Below, piece by piece: positions 34,821 to 44,316 of a DNA stretch of 64,000 nt. This DNA comes from an uncultured Eubacteriales bacterium. Lineage in GTDB: Bacteria; Bacillota; Clostridia; Saccharofermentanales; UBA5734. The stretch spans positions 25,985 through 89,984 of the forward strand of contig CAILLO010000004.1 of NCBI GenBank assembly GCA_903835065.1, in the 5' to 3' direction. The notes beneath the pieces were generated by a model that was not told the origin of the DNA, searched no databases, and saw nothing but the letters and a program-made list of their open reading frames with translations. Position 1 is the stretch's first letter. Each line of letters opens with the position of its first letter. The translations under genes were made by a program, and so were the position numbers.

Positions 34821-34857
34821 CGGATTCCACGACGGAACCGGAAAAGGAGCCTCGACC

Positions 34858-36348
34858 ATGAAATCCTGGAAAACGCTCGCCATCTTCGGCATCGTCCTGG
34901 TCGTCCTGATCGGTGTGCTGATCGGAGTCAAGCAGCTCGTTCCTTCAACCTCCGCTCCGACGCCGACGCCGGCCCCGGCGCCTGCGCCACTGGTCGACGT
35001 GGTGGTGGGAGACGTCTACACCGCCACCGTCGAGAACGCCACCGGGCTGGTCTCCTTCATGACGAACGAGTCGACCGCGACCGACGGCACGAAGACCTAC
35101 ACGTGGACCGTCGCCGACCCGGCAGGTTCCTATTATGACGCCTCGTCGATCGCTTCCGCGGCCGGCAGCCTGCTCAACTTCTCCGTCGCACAGGAAGTCG
35201 CCGCGAACGCGAGCGACCTGTCGGCCTTCGGACTCGCGGACCCCAAGGTCAAGGTCACCCTGCGCATGAAGGACGGCTCCAAGCACGTCGTCGCGTTCGG
35301 AGACGCCGCGCCGCTGGGCGCGGGCTACTATGCGACGGTCGACGACACGCACCGGATCGTCGTGGTGAGTTCCTCGACCTACTCGTATACGCAGACCGGC
35401 GTTCTGAACCTCCTGAGCACCTCATTGCCGATCAATGGCGTGACCGCCGACAATCTCCTCTCGCTCGACCTGACCCGCCAGGACGGTCAGCTGATCTCCT
35501 TCACCCTCGACGGCACCGGGGATTCCAAGGTCTGGAACGTCAAGACCCCCGTCGCCGCCGCCGCGGACACGACGCGCCTCGATCCCCTGATCGCGGCGCT
35601 GGTCGCGATCAAGCCCAGCGCCTACGTCGAACTGAACCCGGGCGACCTGTCCAAGTACGGGCTCGACAAGCCGCGGTACACGATCGTCCTCCGGTCGTCG
35701 ACCGGCGACGTCACCATCCGGATCGGGATCGACGCCGGAAGCGGCGACGCCTACTTCATGAGCAGCGCCATTCCCGCCGTCTTCAAGTACACGGTGTCCA
35801 GCCTGACGAACATCGACACGTCCACGGTCAACATGATCAGCAAGCTGGTCTACCTCGCGAACATCTGGGATATCTCGAAAGTCGACGTCTCGATCGACGG
35901 CCTTCACATCGCGACGACGCTCGACGTCCTCCAGTCCGGCGACGCGAAGTCCGGCAAGTTCACGGTGAACGGGAAGGATGCCTCCATCATCGACGGAGAC
36001 GGGAATTCCTACTTCCGCGCCTTCTATGTCGCCACCCTGAGCATGATCGTCGACAGGATCGATACCGCCGCGAAGCCGGTCGACACGGCCGATGTCCGGA
36101 TCGTCTACACGAAGAAGGCCGATGGCTCCACCGTCACGCTGGACTTCGCGAAGACGGACAACGGCAGTTACTACATCTTCCGCAACGGCGTCTACACCGG
36201 ATTCCTCAACAAGTCGACCGATTTCTACGGCACGGATCCGACCGACCTCGGTCTCGTGCCGACCTACAACAAGATGCTCGACGCCATGAAGAACGCCGTC
36301 GACGGAATCTACGCCACGCCGACACCCGTACCGACCTCCGGAGGCTGA
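34858..36348 (+). CDS. DUF4340 domain protein of the Gld-type ABC operon
   Basis: The 496-residue protein has an N-terminal membrane anchor (about 6-24), a Thr/Pro-rich linker (30-44) and a repeated beta-rich extracytoplasmic region. It contains FGLADPKVKVTLRMKDG near 122-138 and YGLDKPRYTIVLRSSTGDV near 264-282. These two related 'YGL-x-x-P-x-x-x-V' repeats are characteristic of DUF4340. The family nearly always accompanies GldG-like genes. GGAGCC precedes the ATG. The C-terminus again ends in a Thr/Pro tail. Confidence 0.85.
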   Translation: MKSWKTLAIFGIVLVVLIGVLIGVKQLVPSTSAPTPTPAPAPAPLVDVVVGDVYTATVENATGLVSFMTNESTATDGTKTYTWTVADPAGSYYDASSIASAAGSLLNFSVAQEVAANASDLSAFGLADPKVKVTLRMKDGSKHVVAFGDAAPLGAGYYATVDDTHRIVVVSSSTYSYTQTGVLNLLSTSLPINGVTADNLLSLDLTRQDGQLISFTLDGTGDSKVWNVKTPVAAAADTTRLDPLIAALVAIKPSAYVELNPGDLSKYGLDKPRYTIVLRSSTGDVTIRIGIDAGSGDAYFMSSAIPAVFKYTVSSLTNIDTSTVNMISKLVYLANIWDISKVDVSIDGLHIATTLDVLQSGDAKSGKFTVNGKDASIIDGDGNSYFRAFYVATLSMIVDRIDTAAKPVDTADVRIVYTKKADGSTVTLDFAKTDNGSYYIFRNGVYTGFLNKSTDFYGTDPTDLGLVPTYNKMLDAMKNAVDGIYATPTPVPTSGG

Positions 36349-36355
36349 GCCGGCC

Positions 36356-37489
36356 GTGGGCGGGAGATCCGCTCCGGGCGGCCGCTTCGGGCTGGTCGCG
36401 ATTGCAGGAGCCGCTCTGCTCCTCATGACCGCGGCGCTCGCTGCGGTGCTCCTGCTGCCCGGTCTGAACGGCGGGACGACCGAGCAGACGCCCACGGGCG
36501 GCATCGCCCAGGGCGATGGATTCGCCTGCGACCCGGGGGAGGCCGCCCAGCTGTTCCCCTGGCTCGGCGGCGTCGTGCAGATCGCCCCCGACCACGTCGC
36601 CCGCCTCGACCTGACCGGCGCAACCGTCTGGTCCGCCACGATCTCGATGACCTCGCCTGTCGGCACCTTCGCCGGCGGGCGCCTTCTCGTCGTCGACCCG
36701 GGCGGGTTCTCGGCCGCCGTCTTCGACGCCTCGGGGGTCGTCTGGTCCACCGAGACGTCCGCCCACATCGACGGCGGCACGATCTCCGCCTCGGGCCACG
36801 TCGCGCTGCTGACCGACGACGCCGGATACAAGGGTGTCGTGGACGTCTTCGCGCCGGACGGGAAGGCGCTGTTCCAGTGGATGTCCTCCGAGACCGGCTA
36901 CGTCCTCTCCGCAGCGGTCGACCCGAGCGGCACGCGCCTCGACGTCAGCGCGCTGTACACCGATGGCGCGGGCGCCCGCCCCGTCTTCCGCTCCTTCACG
37001 ATGACCGGCGCGGATATCGCGCAGGCCCAGCTCGACCCCGGACCCGCCCTGCCGCTCATCGCCTACGACGAACAGGGCCGCACCGTGCTGTGCGGCGAAG
37101 GCGAGGCCGTCTGCTTCTCGCAGGGCGCGAAGGCCGGCGAGACCGCCTTCCGTCTTGCCGCCGACGAGGTCCGCACCGTGCTTTCCACCGCCAAGGGGCT
37201 CGTCTGGGTCCGTTCCGCCACCTCCGGCACGGGCTCGATCGTCGCCCGCTTCCGCGATGGAGCGGAGGGCGCGGCTTGCCTCCTCGCGACCACGCCGACG
37301 GTCTTCGCGGCCCTGGGCGACCGGGCGGCCGTCGCCACCGCCGGAGACGTCACCGTCGTCGACCTGACGAAGGGCTCCGCTTCCTTCCAGAGGACCTTCG
37401 GCACCGATGTCCTTGCGCTCGGCTTCTCCGACGACACCCACCTGGTGGTGGTCACCCGGACCGCCGTGCAGCGCATCGCGATCTCCTGA
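36356..37489 (+). CDS. Membrane-anchored beta-propeller-like protein
   Basis: The 377-residue protein has one N-terminal membrane segment (about 13-35) followed by about 330 residues of short repeated beta-hairpin units (for example VARLDLTGATVWSATI and LLVVDPGGFSAAVFDASG). This pattern is typical of WD40/PQQ-like propellers, and the protein may belong to the DUF5711-type clostridial family. No catalytic motif was seen. GTG 36356 follows GGAGGCTGAGCC. It is probably the last gene of the Gld-type operon, with only 7 bases after DUF4340. Confidence 0.65.
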   Translation: MGGRSAPGGRFGLVAIAGAALLLMTAALAAVLLLPGLNGGTTEQTPTGGIAQGDGFACDPGEAAQLFPWLGGVVQIAPDHVARLDLTGATVWSATISMTSPVGTFAGGRLLVVDPGGFSAAVFDASGVVWSTETSAHIDGGTISASGHVALLTDDAGYKGVVDVFAPDGKALFQWMSSETGYVLSAAVDPSGTRLDVSALYTDGAGARPVFRSFTMTGADIAQAQLDPGPALPLIAYDEQGRTVLCGEGEAVCFSQGAKAGETAFRLAADEVRTVLSTAKGLVWVRSATSGTGSIVARFRDGAEGAACLLATTPTVFAALGDRAAVATAGDVTVVDLTKGSASFQRTFGTDVLALGFSDDTHLVVVTRTAVQRIAIS

Positions 37490-37507
37490 CCCTTCCCCCC
37501 GATATGC

Positions 37508-37513
37508 TATAAT
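37508..37513 (+). promoter_or_regulatory. Extended -10 before the LiaF-like gene
   Basis: TGCTATAAT, a perfect -10 with TGn extension, 76 bases before the TTG start. A weak -35 (CTGACC at 37487) is 15 bases away. Confidence 0.6.
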
Positions 37514-37588
37514 CGGAAACGTGGCTGTCGGAAGCCTTTCGCAGGGCCTCGTCGAGAGCCCCGCGGGGAGCGGGAGGGGGGAATCCCT

Positions 37589-38326
37589 TTGAAGCATCTA
37601 TCTGGTCGGATCGTCGTCGGCGTCGTCCTGCTGGTCCTCGCCGTCCTGTTCACGCTGAACGCCCTGGATCTCGACGTCTTCAGGCGGATCACGGCCTTTG
37701 CGGCGGTCTGGTGGCCGGCTGCCCTCGTGGCGATCGGCGTCGTCGGACTCCTGACCGGCGGTTCCTTCGGCTTCAATCTCGTGCTCACGCTCGTCGGAGT
37801 CGCCCTGCTCGCCGAAAGGGTGCTGGGTCCGGACACCTTCTCGCTCGGCAGGTATCTCGTGCCCTTCGTCCTGCTCCTGGTCGCGATCCTGGTCTTCTCG
37901 TCCGCCTTCCACGTGCGTCGCCCGAAGACGGCCCCCGCGTCCCGGGATCCCGGCCGACCAGCCGGCGGCGAGGAACACGTGCACGTCTTCAGCGCCTTCG
38001 GCGGGCACGACGCCCGCAACGCCTCCCCCTCGTTCCGCTACGCCGAGGTGACCGCGATCTTCGGCGGCTCCTCCCTCGACCTGCGCGACGCGCAACTCGC
38101 CCCCGAAGGCGCGCACGTCGAGGCGACGGCCCTGTTCGGCGGCGCCGACGTCGTCGTACCGGAAGGCTGGGCGCTCCAGGTGTCGAGCACGCCGATCTTC
38201 GGCGGCGTCGACAACCGCACGGTCAACCCGGGCGCGGCCGCCGAAGGCCAGCCCACGCTCCACGTCAACGCGACCGCGGTTTTCGGCGGGGTGAGCGTCA
38301 AGAACCGCCCCGACCGCGAACGTTAG
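37589..38326 (+). CDS. LiaF-like membrane protein
   Basis: The 245-residue protein has four N-terminal membrane segments (about 8-28, 36-55, 59-78 and 88-106) and a C-terminal beta-solenoid domain. Its repeat is visible: FGGSSLDLRDA, FGGADVVVPEGW, FGGVDNRT and FGGVSVKN. This matches the LiaF/VraT-type cell-wall stress sensor domain (DUF2154/DUF2807-like). No LiaRS two-component genes are adjacent, so a role in envelope stress is only inferred. TTG 37589 follows GGGAGGGGGG. Confidence 0.75.
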   Translation: MKHLSGRIVVGVVLLVLAVLFTLNALDLDVFRRITAFAAVWWPAALVAIGVVGLLTGGSFGFNLVLTLVGVALLAERVLGPDTFSLGRYLVPFVLLLVAILVFSSAFHVRRPKTAPASRDPGRPAGGEEHVHVFSAFGGHDARNASPSFRYAEVTAIFGGSSLDLRDAQLAPEGAHVEATALFGGADVVVPEGWALQVSSTPIFGGVDNRTVNPGAAAEGQPTLHVNATAVFGGVSVKNRPDRER

Positions 38327-38344
38327 AAGGGCAGGTACCGAACG

Positions 38345-40156
38345 ATGGCCCAGGAAACCAGAAAGCGCTCCGACGTCGAACTCCGATACCAGTGGAGGCT
38401 CGAAGACATCTTCCCGTCCAACGAGGCCTGGGAGCGGGCTTTCCTCGAGATCGCCCCGCTGTCCGAGCGCCTCGCCGCCTTTCGTGGCCGCCTGTCCGAC
38501 GGCGCCGTGCTGGCCGAATGCCTCGACCTCGAAACGGACGTCTCCGGCCGCATGATGGAGCTCTTCACCTACGCGCGCATGCGCAAGGACGAGGACAACT
38601 CGGACGCGCTGCACCAGGGGATGGCCGAACGCTCGATGGGCGAATTCTACCGGGTCTCCACCGAGACCTCGTTCATCGTCCCCGAAATCACCGGACTCGA
38701 CGAGAAGCTCCTGCGCGGCTGGATGGACGACGTCCCCGGCCTCGCGCCCTATCGCCACTCCCTCGACGACATCCTCCGCCGCCGGAACCACATCCTGTCC
38801 GAGAAGGAGGAGAAGCTCCTCTCGATGGCGGGCCCGATGGCGGAAGGGATTTCGGACGCGTTCTCGATGCTCGACAACGTCGACCTCAAGCTCGGCTCGA
38901 TCGTCGACGAGAACGGGGAGACCCTGGAGCTCACGCACGGCCGCTTCGGCATCCTGCGCGAGAGCCGCGACCGCCGCGTGCGCGCCGACGCGTTCGAGCG
39001 CATGCACTCGGCCTACGCCGGCTTCGGCAACACGATCTCCTCGCTCTACGCGGCCAGCGTCAAGTCGGACCTCTTCTTCGCGAAGGCCCGCGGGCACGCG
39101 ACCTGCCTCGAATCGGCGCTGTTCGGCGACGCGCTCCCGACCGGGATCCACTCCTCCCTGGTCGAGACCGTCGAGCGCAACCTCCCCGTCCTGCACCGCT
39201 ACTACGCCCTGCGCCGCAAGGCCCTGAAGCTCGACCGGCTCCGCGTCCCCGACTGCTACGTCCCGATCGTCGACACGCCGGAGCGCGAGTACACCTTCGA
39301 GCAGGCCTGCGATATGGTCCTCGAGGGCCTGACGCCGCTGGGTGCGACGTACCGGGCGGACCTCGAGCGCTTGATGACCGACCGCTGGATCGACGTCTTC
39401 GAGACGGAAGGCAAGACCAACGGCGCATACGCCTGGGGCACGTACCGGAGCCACCCGTTCATGCTGCTCAACTACTCGGGCCGCGTGACCGACGTGTTCA
39501 CGCTGGCGCACGAGGCGGGGCACTGCCTGCACTCCCTGTACTCCAACCGGCAGCACTACGCCAATGCGCACTACCCGATCTTCCTTGCCGAGATCGCCTC
39601 GACGGTCAACGAGAACATCCTGATGCGCCACCTGCTCGCCGCCAGCGACGTCTCGACGCCCGAAGGGCGCACCGAGAAGGCCTTCCTGATCAACCACTTC
39701 CTGGAGGAGGCGCGCGGCAGCATCTTCCGCCAGACCATGTTCGCGTCCTTCGAGCAGCAGGTGCACGCCGAGGCCGAGAAGGGCGCTCCGCTCACCTCGG
39801 AGACGCTGTGCGGCATCTACGGTGGCCTGCTCGAGCGCTACTTCGGCCCCGACGTCGACATCGACCCGTACATGAAGTGGGAATGGGCGCGGATCCCCCA
39901 CTTCTACACCGCGTTCTACGTCTACAAGTACGCGACCGGCTTCTCCGCCGCCGCCGCGATCAGCCGCGCGGTGCTCGACGAGGGCGCCCCGGCCGTGGAC
40001 CGCTACCTCGCGTTCCTCGGGGCCGGCGGCTCCGATTACCCCGCCGAGACGCTCCGCCGCGCAGGGGTCGACATGACGACGCCTGCACCCGTGGAAGCCG
40101 CGATGGCGGAGTTCTCCGCCCTCGTCGATGAACTGGAGGTCCTGCTCGTCGGGTAG
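38345..40156 (+). CDS. pepF: Oligoendopeptidase F
   Basis: The 603-residue cytoplasmic M3 zinc metallopeptidase degrades short peptides. The zinc site is LAHEAGHCLHS with a downstream Glu in FLAEIASTVNE. The N-terminal helical domain and the C-terminal FYVYKYATGFSAAAAI region are as in PepF. ATG 38345 follows AGAAGGGCAGG. The length is normal. Confidence 0.96.
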   Translation: MAQETRKRSDVELRYQWRLEDIFPSNEAWERAFLEIAPLSERLAAFRGRLSDGAVLAECLDLETDVSGRMMELFTYARMRKDEDNSDALHQGMAERSMGEFYRVSTETSFIVPEITGLDEKLLRGWMDDVPGLAPYRHSLDDILRRRNHILSEKEEKLLSMAGPMAEGISDAFSMLDNVDLKLGSIVDENGETLELTHGRFGILRESRDRRVRADAFERMHSAYAGFGNTISSLYAASVKSDLFFAKARGHATCLESALFGDALPTGIHSSLVETVERNLPVLHRYYALRRKALKLDRLRVPDCYVPIVDTPEREYTFEQACDMVLEGLTPLGATYRADLERLMTDRWIDVFETEGKTNGAYAWGTYRSHPFMLLNYSGRVTDVFTLAHEAGHCLHSLYSNRQHYANAHYPIFLAEIASTVNENILMRHLLAASDVSTPEGRTEKAFLINHFLEEARGSIFRQTMFASFEQQVHAEAEKGAPLTSETLCGIYGGLLERYFGPDVDIDPYMKWEWARIPHFYTAFYVYKYATGFSAAAAISRAVLDEGAPAVDRYLAFLGAGGSDYPAETLRRAGVDMTTPAPVEAAMAEFSALVDELEVLLVG

Positions 40157-40188
40157 ACGGGAGGACGCACGAAGGAGGAGAATCCCTT

Positions 40189-40824
40189 TTGGAGACCGAA
40201 TTGAAGCTGCGTTTCCTCGATCCGAAGAGCCGGGCGACCGTGCTCGCGGACGAGTGGTTCCAGGCGCTCGCGCTGCCGGACCCGCCCGAGGAGACGCACA
40301 TGGAGGCGATCTACTACGACACCGCGGACGGACGGCTGCACGCGCGGCGCGCGGCGTTCCGCATCCGCCTCGAGGGCGACCGCTGGATCGCCACGATCAA
40401 GGCCCGCGGCAAGGTCTCCGAAGGGCTGCACCAGCGTCTCGAATGGAATCTCGAGCAGGAGGACGACCGGCCCGACCTGCCCGCCTTCGGCAGTTCGCGG
40501 GCGATCGAGGGGGACGGCGAGGGCATCCTGCACGAGCTGATCGAAGCCGTCGGCGACGAGGAGCTCGTCGAGGTCTGCCGCACCGAATTCGACCGCCTCG
40601 CGTTCCTGGTCGGCTACGGGGACACCCTGATCGAGGCCGCCTTCGACTCCGGCACGCTCGAGGCCGACGGGCGGTCCGTCCCGATGGAGGAGATCGAGCT
40701 GGAGCTCAAGGAAGGCGACGTGCGGGACCTGATCCTGCTCGGCGACGAGATGACCGACCGCTTCCCCGTCGTGCCCGAGGCGCGCAGCAAGTACGCGCGC
40801 TGCATGGAGCTCAAGAAGAAGTAG
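40189..40824 (+). CDS. CYTH domain protein (triphosphate tunnel metalloenzyme)
   Basis: The 211-residue protein is a CYTH/TTM enzyme, which hydrolyses triphosphates such as inorganic triphosphate. The N-terminal ETELKLRF carries the ExExK motif and acidic/basic residues alternate along the expected tunnel strands (AFRIRLEGDRWIATIKARG, EWNLEQ, EIELELKEGD). The start is TTG 40189 after GAAGGAGGAG. No partner gene is obvious. Confidence 0.87.
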   Translation: METELKLRFLDPKSRATVLADEWFQALALPDPPEETHMEAIYYDTADGRLHARRAAFRIRLEGDRWIATIKARGKVSEGLHQRLEWNLEQEDDRPDLPAFGSSRAIEGDGEGILHELIEAVGDEELVEVCRTEFDRLAFLVGYGDTLIEAAFDSGTLEADGRSVPMEEIELELKEGDVRDLILLGDEMTDRFPVVPEARSKYARCMELKKK

Positions 40825-40851
40825 GAGCGGCGGTCCTCGGGCCTTTGCACG

Positions 40852-40881
40852 AATATACATTTTCTTGCAACAATATGCATG
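40852..40881 (+). promoter_or_regulatory. Two ARG-box-like sites before the amino-acid ABC operon
   Basis: AATATACATT (40852-40861) and AATATGCATG (40872-40881) are close to AATWWWWATT half-boxes bound by ArgR/AhrC and are exactly 20 bases apart centre to centre. They surround the -35 box of the promoter below, consistent with repression by arginine. Confidence 0.55.
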
Positions 40882-40893
40882 TTTTGGTATCTT
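40865..40893 (+). promoter_or_regulatory. Promoter of the amino-acid ABC operon
   Basis: TTGCAA (40865-40870), 17-base spacer, TATCTT (40888-40893), 65 bases before the binding-protein ATG and overlapped by the second ARG-like box. Confidence 0.55.
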
Positions 40894-40957
40894 GTGGGGA
40901 GGCGTCGCCGGAATCCGGCGGGCCTCCCTTTCATTTCCGCACCGCAGGAGGATTTCG

Positions 40958-41788
40958 ATGATGAGAAAGTGGCTGTCCCTCGCCCTCGTCCTGACCCTGG
41001 TCGTCGCTTCCGCTCTCCTTGCGACCGGCTGCGCGAGCAGCGGGTCCGGCGAATTCCGCGTCGGCCTCGAGTGCGCCTACGCCCCCTTCAACTGGACCCA
41101 GACCGATGCATCGAACGGCGCCGTGAAGATCGAAGGCACCAACGACTACGCCGGCGGCTACGACGTCGAGATCGCCAAGCAGATCGCCACGGGCCTCGGC
41201 AAGAAGCTCGTCATCGTCAAGACCCAGTGGGACGGCCTCGTCCCCGCCGTCGAGAGCGGTACCATCGACGCCATCATCGCCGGCATGTCCCCGACGGCCG
41301 ATCGCAAGCAGAGCATAGACTTCACCGCCAACTACTACCGCTCCGAGCTCGTCCTGGTCGTCAAGAAATCCAGCGCCTATGCGAACGCCACCTCGCTCGC
41401 CGATTTCTCCGGCGCCAAGGTCACCGCACAACTCAGCACCTTCCACTACACCGTGATCGACCAGATCCCGGGCGTCCTCAAGCAGACCGCCATGGACGAC
41501 TTCCCGGCCATGCGCGTCGCGCTCGAGTCGGGCATCATCGACGCCTATGTCTCCGAACGCCCCGAGGGCGTGTCGGCGGTGGCGGCGAACCCGGACTTCG
41601 CCATGGTGCAGTTCGCCGTCGGCAAGGGCTTCACGACGTCGGACGACGACGTCGCAATCGCGGTCGGCCTGAAGAAGGGTCAGGCGGCCCTCGTCACGAA
41701 GATCGACGCGATCCTCGCCGGCATCTCCGACGCCCAGCGCACCCAGATCATGGATACCGCCATCAAGAACCAGCCCTCCTCGAACTGA
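40958..41788 (+). CDS. Amino-acid ABC transporter substrate-binding lipoprotein
   Basis: The 276-residue precursor has a lipoprotein signal (ATGC, Cys near 26). The mature part is a type II periplasmic-binding fold of the polar amino-acid (family 3) group: VGLECAYAPFNWTQ, GYDVEIAKQIA, DAIIAGMSPTADRKQSIDFTANYY. The ARG-like boxes upstream suggest arginine or another basic amino acid. ATG 40958 follows GCAGGAGGATTTCG. Confidence 0.92.
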   Translation: MMRKWLSLALVLTLVVASALLATGCASSGSGEFRVGLECAYAPFNWTQTDASNGAVKIEGTNDYAGGYDVEIAKQIATGLGKKLVIVKTQWDGLVPAVESGTIDAIIAGMSPTADRKQSIDFTANYYRSELVLVVKKSSAYANATSLADFSGAKVTAQLSTFHYTVIDQIPGVLKQTAMDDFPAMRVALESGIIDAYVSERPEGVSAVAANPDFAMVQFAVGKGFTTSDDDVAIAVGLKKGQAALVTKIDAILAGISDAQRTQIMDTAIKNQPSSN

Positions 41789-41798
41789 CGCCTCCGAC

Positions 41799-42608
41799 AT
41801 GGGCGCGCCGCTTCTTGCGCTGACCGTCGCCGCGGCCGACCGCTCGTTCTTCGAATGGGTGGCCTACCTCTTCGCGCGCTACGGCTCGATGTTCCTGTCG
41901 GGCGCCGAGGTCACGCTGCTCATCTCTCTGTCCGGCACGATCGTCGGCTTCGCCATCGGCCTGCTCATCGGCGTCGTCCGGACCGTCCCGCGCCGCCCGG
42001 AGGCGTCCTGGCCCGCGAAGGCGCTCCGCAAGGTCGTCGACGTCCTGCTGATGGTCTACATCGAGGTCTTCCGAGGCACGCCGATGATCGTGCAGGCGAT
42101 GGTCATCTTCTACGGGACGGCCCAGGCCTTCGGCGTGCGGATCCCGTACCTCCTGGCCGGCTTCGCGATCGTGTCGATCAACACCGGCGCGTACATGGCC
42201 GAGATCGTCCGCGGCGGCATCCTGTCGATCGACAAGGGGCAGTTCGAGGCCGCGCACTCGATCGGGATGACCCACGGGCAGACCATGATGAACGTCGTCC
42301 TGCCCCAGGCCATCCGCAACATCCTGCCTGCGCTGGGCAACGAATTCGTCATCAACATCAAGGACACGTCGGTCCTCAACGTCATCTCGGTCTCGGAACT
42401 GTTCTTCGAGACCAAGAGCGTCGCCGGCACCAGCTACAAGACCTTCGAGACCTTCTTCATCGCCAGCGTCATGTACCTCGTCATGACGTTCACGGTAACG
42501 CGCATCCTGCGCCTGATCGAGCGGAAGATGGAAGGGAAGTCCACCTACACGATCCACGGCTCGCAGACCACGCCCGAGTCCGAGATCCGCATCCGGGGAG
42601 GGGTCTGA
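41799..42608 (+). CDS. Amino-acid ABC transporter permease
   Basis: The 269-residue HisMQ-type permease has about five membrane segments. The EAA loop is [22 protein letters not shown], here quoted as [12 protein letters not shown] and MMNVVLPQA, where it contacts the ATPase. [10 protein letters not shown] and [14 protein letters not shown] are family hallmarks. It follows the binding protein after 10 bases. Confidence 0.94.
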   Translation: MGAPLLALTVAAADRSFFEWVAYLFARYGSMFLSGAEVTLLISLSGTIVGFAIGLLIGVVRTVPRRPEASWPAKALRKVVDVLLMVYIEVFRGTPMIVQAMVIFYGTAQAFGVRIPYLLAGFAIVSINTGAYMAEIVRGGILSIDKGQFEAAHSIGMTHGQTMMNVVLPQAIRNILPALGNEFVINIKDTSVLNVISVSELFFETKSVAGTSYKTFETFFIASVMYLVMTFTVTRILRLIERKMEGKSTYTIHGSQTTPESEIRIRGGV

Positions 42609-42609
42609 C

Positions 42610-43350
42610 GTGGCCGACGCGCCGTTCCTCGAGATCCGCCACCTGCGCAAGCGCTTCGGGACCAACGAGGTGCTGCGGGACATCGACTTCACCGTCCGGA
42701 AGGGCGAAGTGGTCTGCATCATCGGCGCGAGCGGCTCCGGCAAGTCGACGCTGCTGCGCTGCGTGAACCTGCTCGAACGCCCGACCGAAGGCGAGATCCG
42801 GCACGAGGGGCGGAACATCCTCGACGGCTCCGTGCCGATCGCCACGTACCGCGCGCAGGTCGGGATGGTCTTCCAGCAGTTCAACCTGTTCAACAACCTG
42901 AACGTGCTGGAGAACTGCGTCCTCGGCCAGATGAAGGTGCTGAAGCGCCCCCGCGCGGAGGCCGTCGCGACCGCGATGCGCTACCTCGACAAGGTCGGGA
43001 TGGCCCAATACATCCAAGCCCGTCCCGCGCAGATCTCCGGCGGCCAGAAGCAGCGCGTCGCCATCGCCCGCGCGCTGTCCATGGAGCCCGAGGCGCTGCT
43101 GTTCGACGAGCCCACGAGCGCCCTCGACCCCGAGATGGTCGGCGAGGTGCTCAAGGTCATGCGCGACCTCGCGCATACCGGCCTCACGATGCTGGTCGTG
43201 ACCCACGAGATGGCATTCGCCTCGGAAGTCGCGGACCGCGTGGTGTTCATGGACGAGGGCGTGATCGTCGAGGAAGGCGTGCCGTCCGTGATCTTCGGCG
43301 AACCGAAGCAGGAGCGCACCCGCACCTTCCTCAAACGCGTGCTGCGATAG
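42610..43350 (+). CDS. Amino-acid ABC transporter ATP-binding protein
   Basis: The 246-residue GlnQ/ArtP-type ATPase has Walker [11 protein letters not shown]-loop VFQQFNLF, signature [16 protein letters not shown], Walker [16 protein letters not shown] and H-loop VTHEMAFA. It starts with GTG after a single base past the permease stop; the site GGGGAGGGG lies in the permease end. It completes a three-gene importer. Confidence 0.95.
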   Translation: MADAPFLEIRHLRKRFGTNEVLRDIDFTVRKGEVVCIIGASGSGKSTLLRCVNLLERPTEGEIRHEGRNILDGSVPIATYRAQVGMVFQQFNLFNNLNVLENCVLGQMKVLKRPRAEAVATAMRYLDKVGMAQYIQARPAQISGGQKQRVAIARALSMEPEALLFDEPTSALDPEMVGEVLKVMRDLAHTGLTMLVVTHEMAFASEVADRVVFMDEGVIVEEGVPSVIFGEPKQERTRTFLKRVLR

Positions 43351-43386
43351 CGACGCACAGCCTCTACTCAACGAGCGGTGACCGGT

Positions 43387-43416
43387 TTGACTCGCGCGCC
43401 CCATCCGTGATATATT
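43387..43416 (+). promoter_or_regulatory. Promoter of the rpsF operon
   Basis: TTGACT (43387-43392), 18-base spacer, TATATT (43411-43416) with a TGA extension, about 110 bases before rpsF. Confidence 0.65.
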
Positions 43417-43439
43417 TCCTATGCCCGCGCCGAACCCTG

Positions 43440-43520
43440 CCTCGACAAGAGGACGCGCGCGCGGCAGTGACCCCCCTTGCTCCGCACAAGATGCGGGGCC
43501 GTTCAGTCCGGGAGGAGGTG
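43440..43520 (+). promoter_or_regulatory. Possible S6:S18 autoregulatory leader
   Basis: The ~100-nt untranslated leader of rpsF contains a hairpin CCGCA/TGCGG (43480-43484 with 43490-43494) with flanking GGGGCCG and C-rich strands. Bacterial rpsF leaders often carry an S6:S18-binding motif, and the position fits. I cannot confirm the consensus by eye. Confidence 0.3.
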
Positions 43521-43526
43521 ACATTT

Positions 43527-43817
43527 GTGAACAGGACATATGAAGTCGTGACCGTGCTGAGCCCCGCGCTCGGAGAGGAAGGCCTCGCCGCCACCTCTGC
43601 GAAGATCAAGGCTCTGGTCGAGTCCGCCGCCGAGATCGTCAACATCGACGATTGGGGCCGGAAGAGACTCGCCTATCAAGTCGACGACCAGAAAGAGGGA
43701 TACTACACGCTGACGACCTTCCGCGCCGGACCCGAGTTCCCCAAGGAGCTCGAGCGCGTGCTGAAGATCACCGAAGGCGTGCTTCGTTACCTCGTGATCC
43801 GCAAGGAAGAGAAGTAG
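43527..43817 (+). CDS. rpsF: 30S ribosomal protein S6
   Basis: S6 is a 96-residue component of the small-subunit platform that pairs with S18. RTYEVVTVLSP, the central DDWGRKRLAYQVDDQKEGYY (quoted as DDWGRKRLAYQ and DQKEGYY) and the C-terminal LRYLVIRKEEK are typical. GTG 43527 follows the very strong site GGAGGAGGTGA; a further upstream ATG in frame lacks one. First gene of rpsF-ssb-rpsR. Confidence 0.97.
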   Translation: MNRTYEVVTVLSPALGEEGLAATSAKIKALVESAAEIVNIDDWGRKRLAYQVDDQKEGYYTLTTFRAGPEFPKELERVLKITEGVLRYLVIRKEEK

Positions 43818-43842
43818 GAGTTCCCGAAGGGAGGGCGACGAC

Positions 43843-44283
43843 ATGAACAAGGCAATCCTGATGGGTCGCCTCACCAGGGACCCGGAACTGAAGACGACCT
43901 CCGCGAGCCAGACGTCGCTGTGCAACTTCTCGATCGCGATCGACCGCCGGTTCCAGAAGCCCGGCGAGGAGAAGCAGGCCGACTTCATCAACTGCGTCGC
44001 GTGGCGCCAGCAGGCCGAATTCATTTCCAAGTACTTCCACAAGGGGTCGAAGATCCTCGTGATCGGCTCGATCCAGACCCGGAAGTACGACGACAAGGAA
44101 GGCCGCAAGGTGACCGCGACCGAAGTGGTCGTGGACGAAGTCGAATTCGTCGACAGCAAGAGCAGCTCCGGCGGCGGCTACGATGCCCCGCCCCAGAAGA
44201 CCGAAGCGCCTGCCAAGGGCGCCGCCGGGGATGGATTCTTCCCGGCGCCGGACGACGACACGTCGCTCCCGTTTGATCTCTAG
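43843..44283 (+). CDS. ssb: Single-stranded DNA-binding protein
   Basis: The 146-residue SSB has an OB fold (about 1-105) with MNKAILMGRLTRDPELK and INCVAWRQQAEF, a Gly/Pro/Ala-rich linker and the acidic tip DDDTSLPFDL, the partner-binding C-terminus. It sits between rpsF and rpsR as is usual in Bacillota. Confidence 0.97.
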   Translation: MNKAILMGRLTRDPELKTTSASQTSLCNFSIAIDRRFQKPGEEKQADFINCVAWRQQAEFISKYFHKGSKILVIGSIQTRKYDDKEGRKVTATEVVVDEVEFVDSKSSSGGGYDAPPQKTEAPAKGAAGDGFFPAPDDDTSLPFDL

Positions 44284-44316
44284 CCCCATTCCCACCGAAA
44301 GGAGGACCACCGACCC

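Noticed and set aside
37581..40195. Similar GAATCCCTTTTG-like context at two TTG starts (37589 and 40189)
   Set aside because: Only about 10 bases match; explained by a common ribosome binding site layout, not a repeat.
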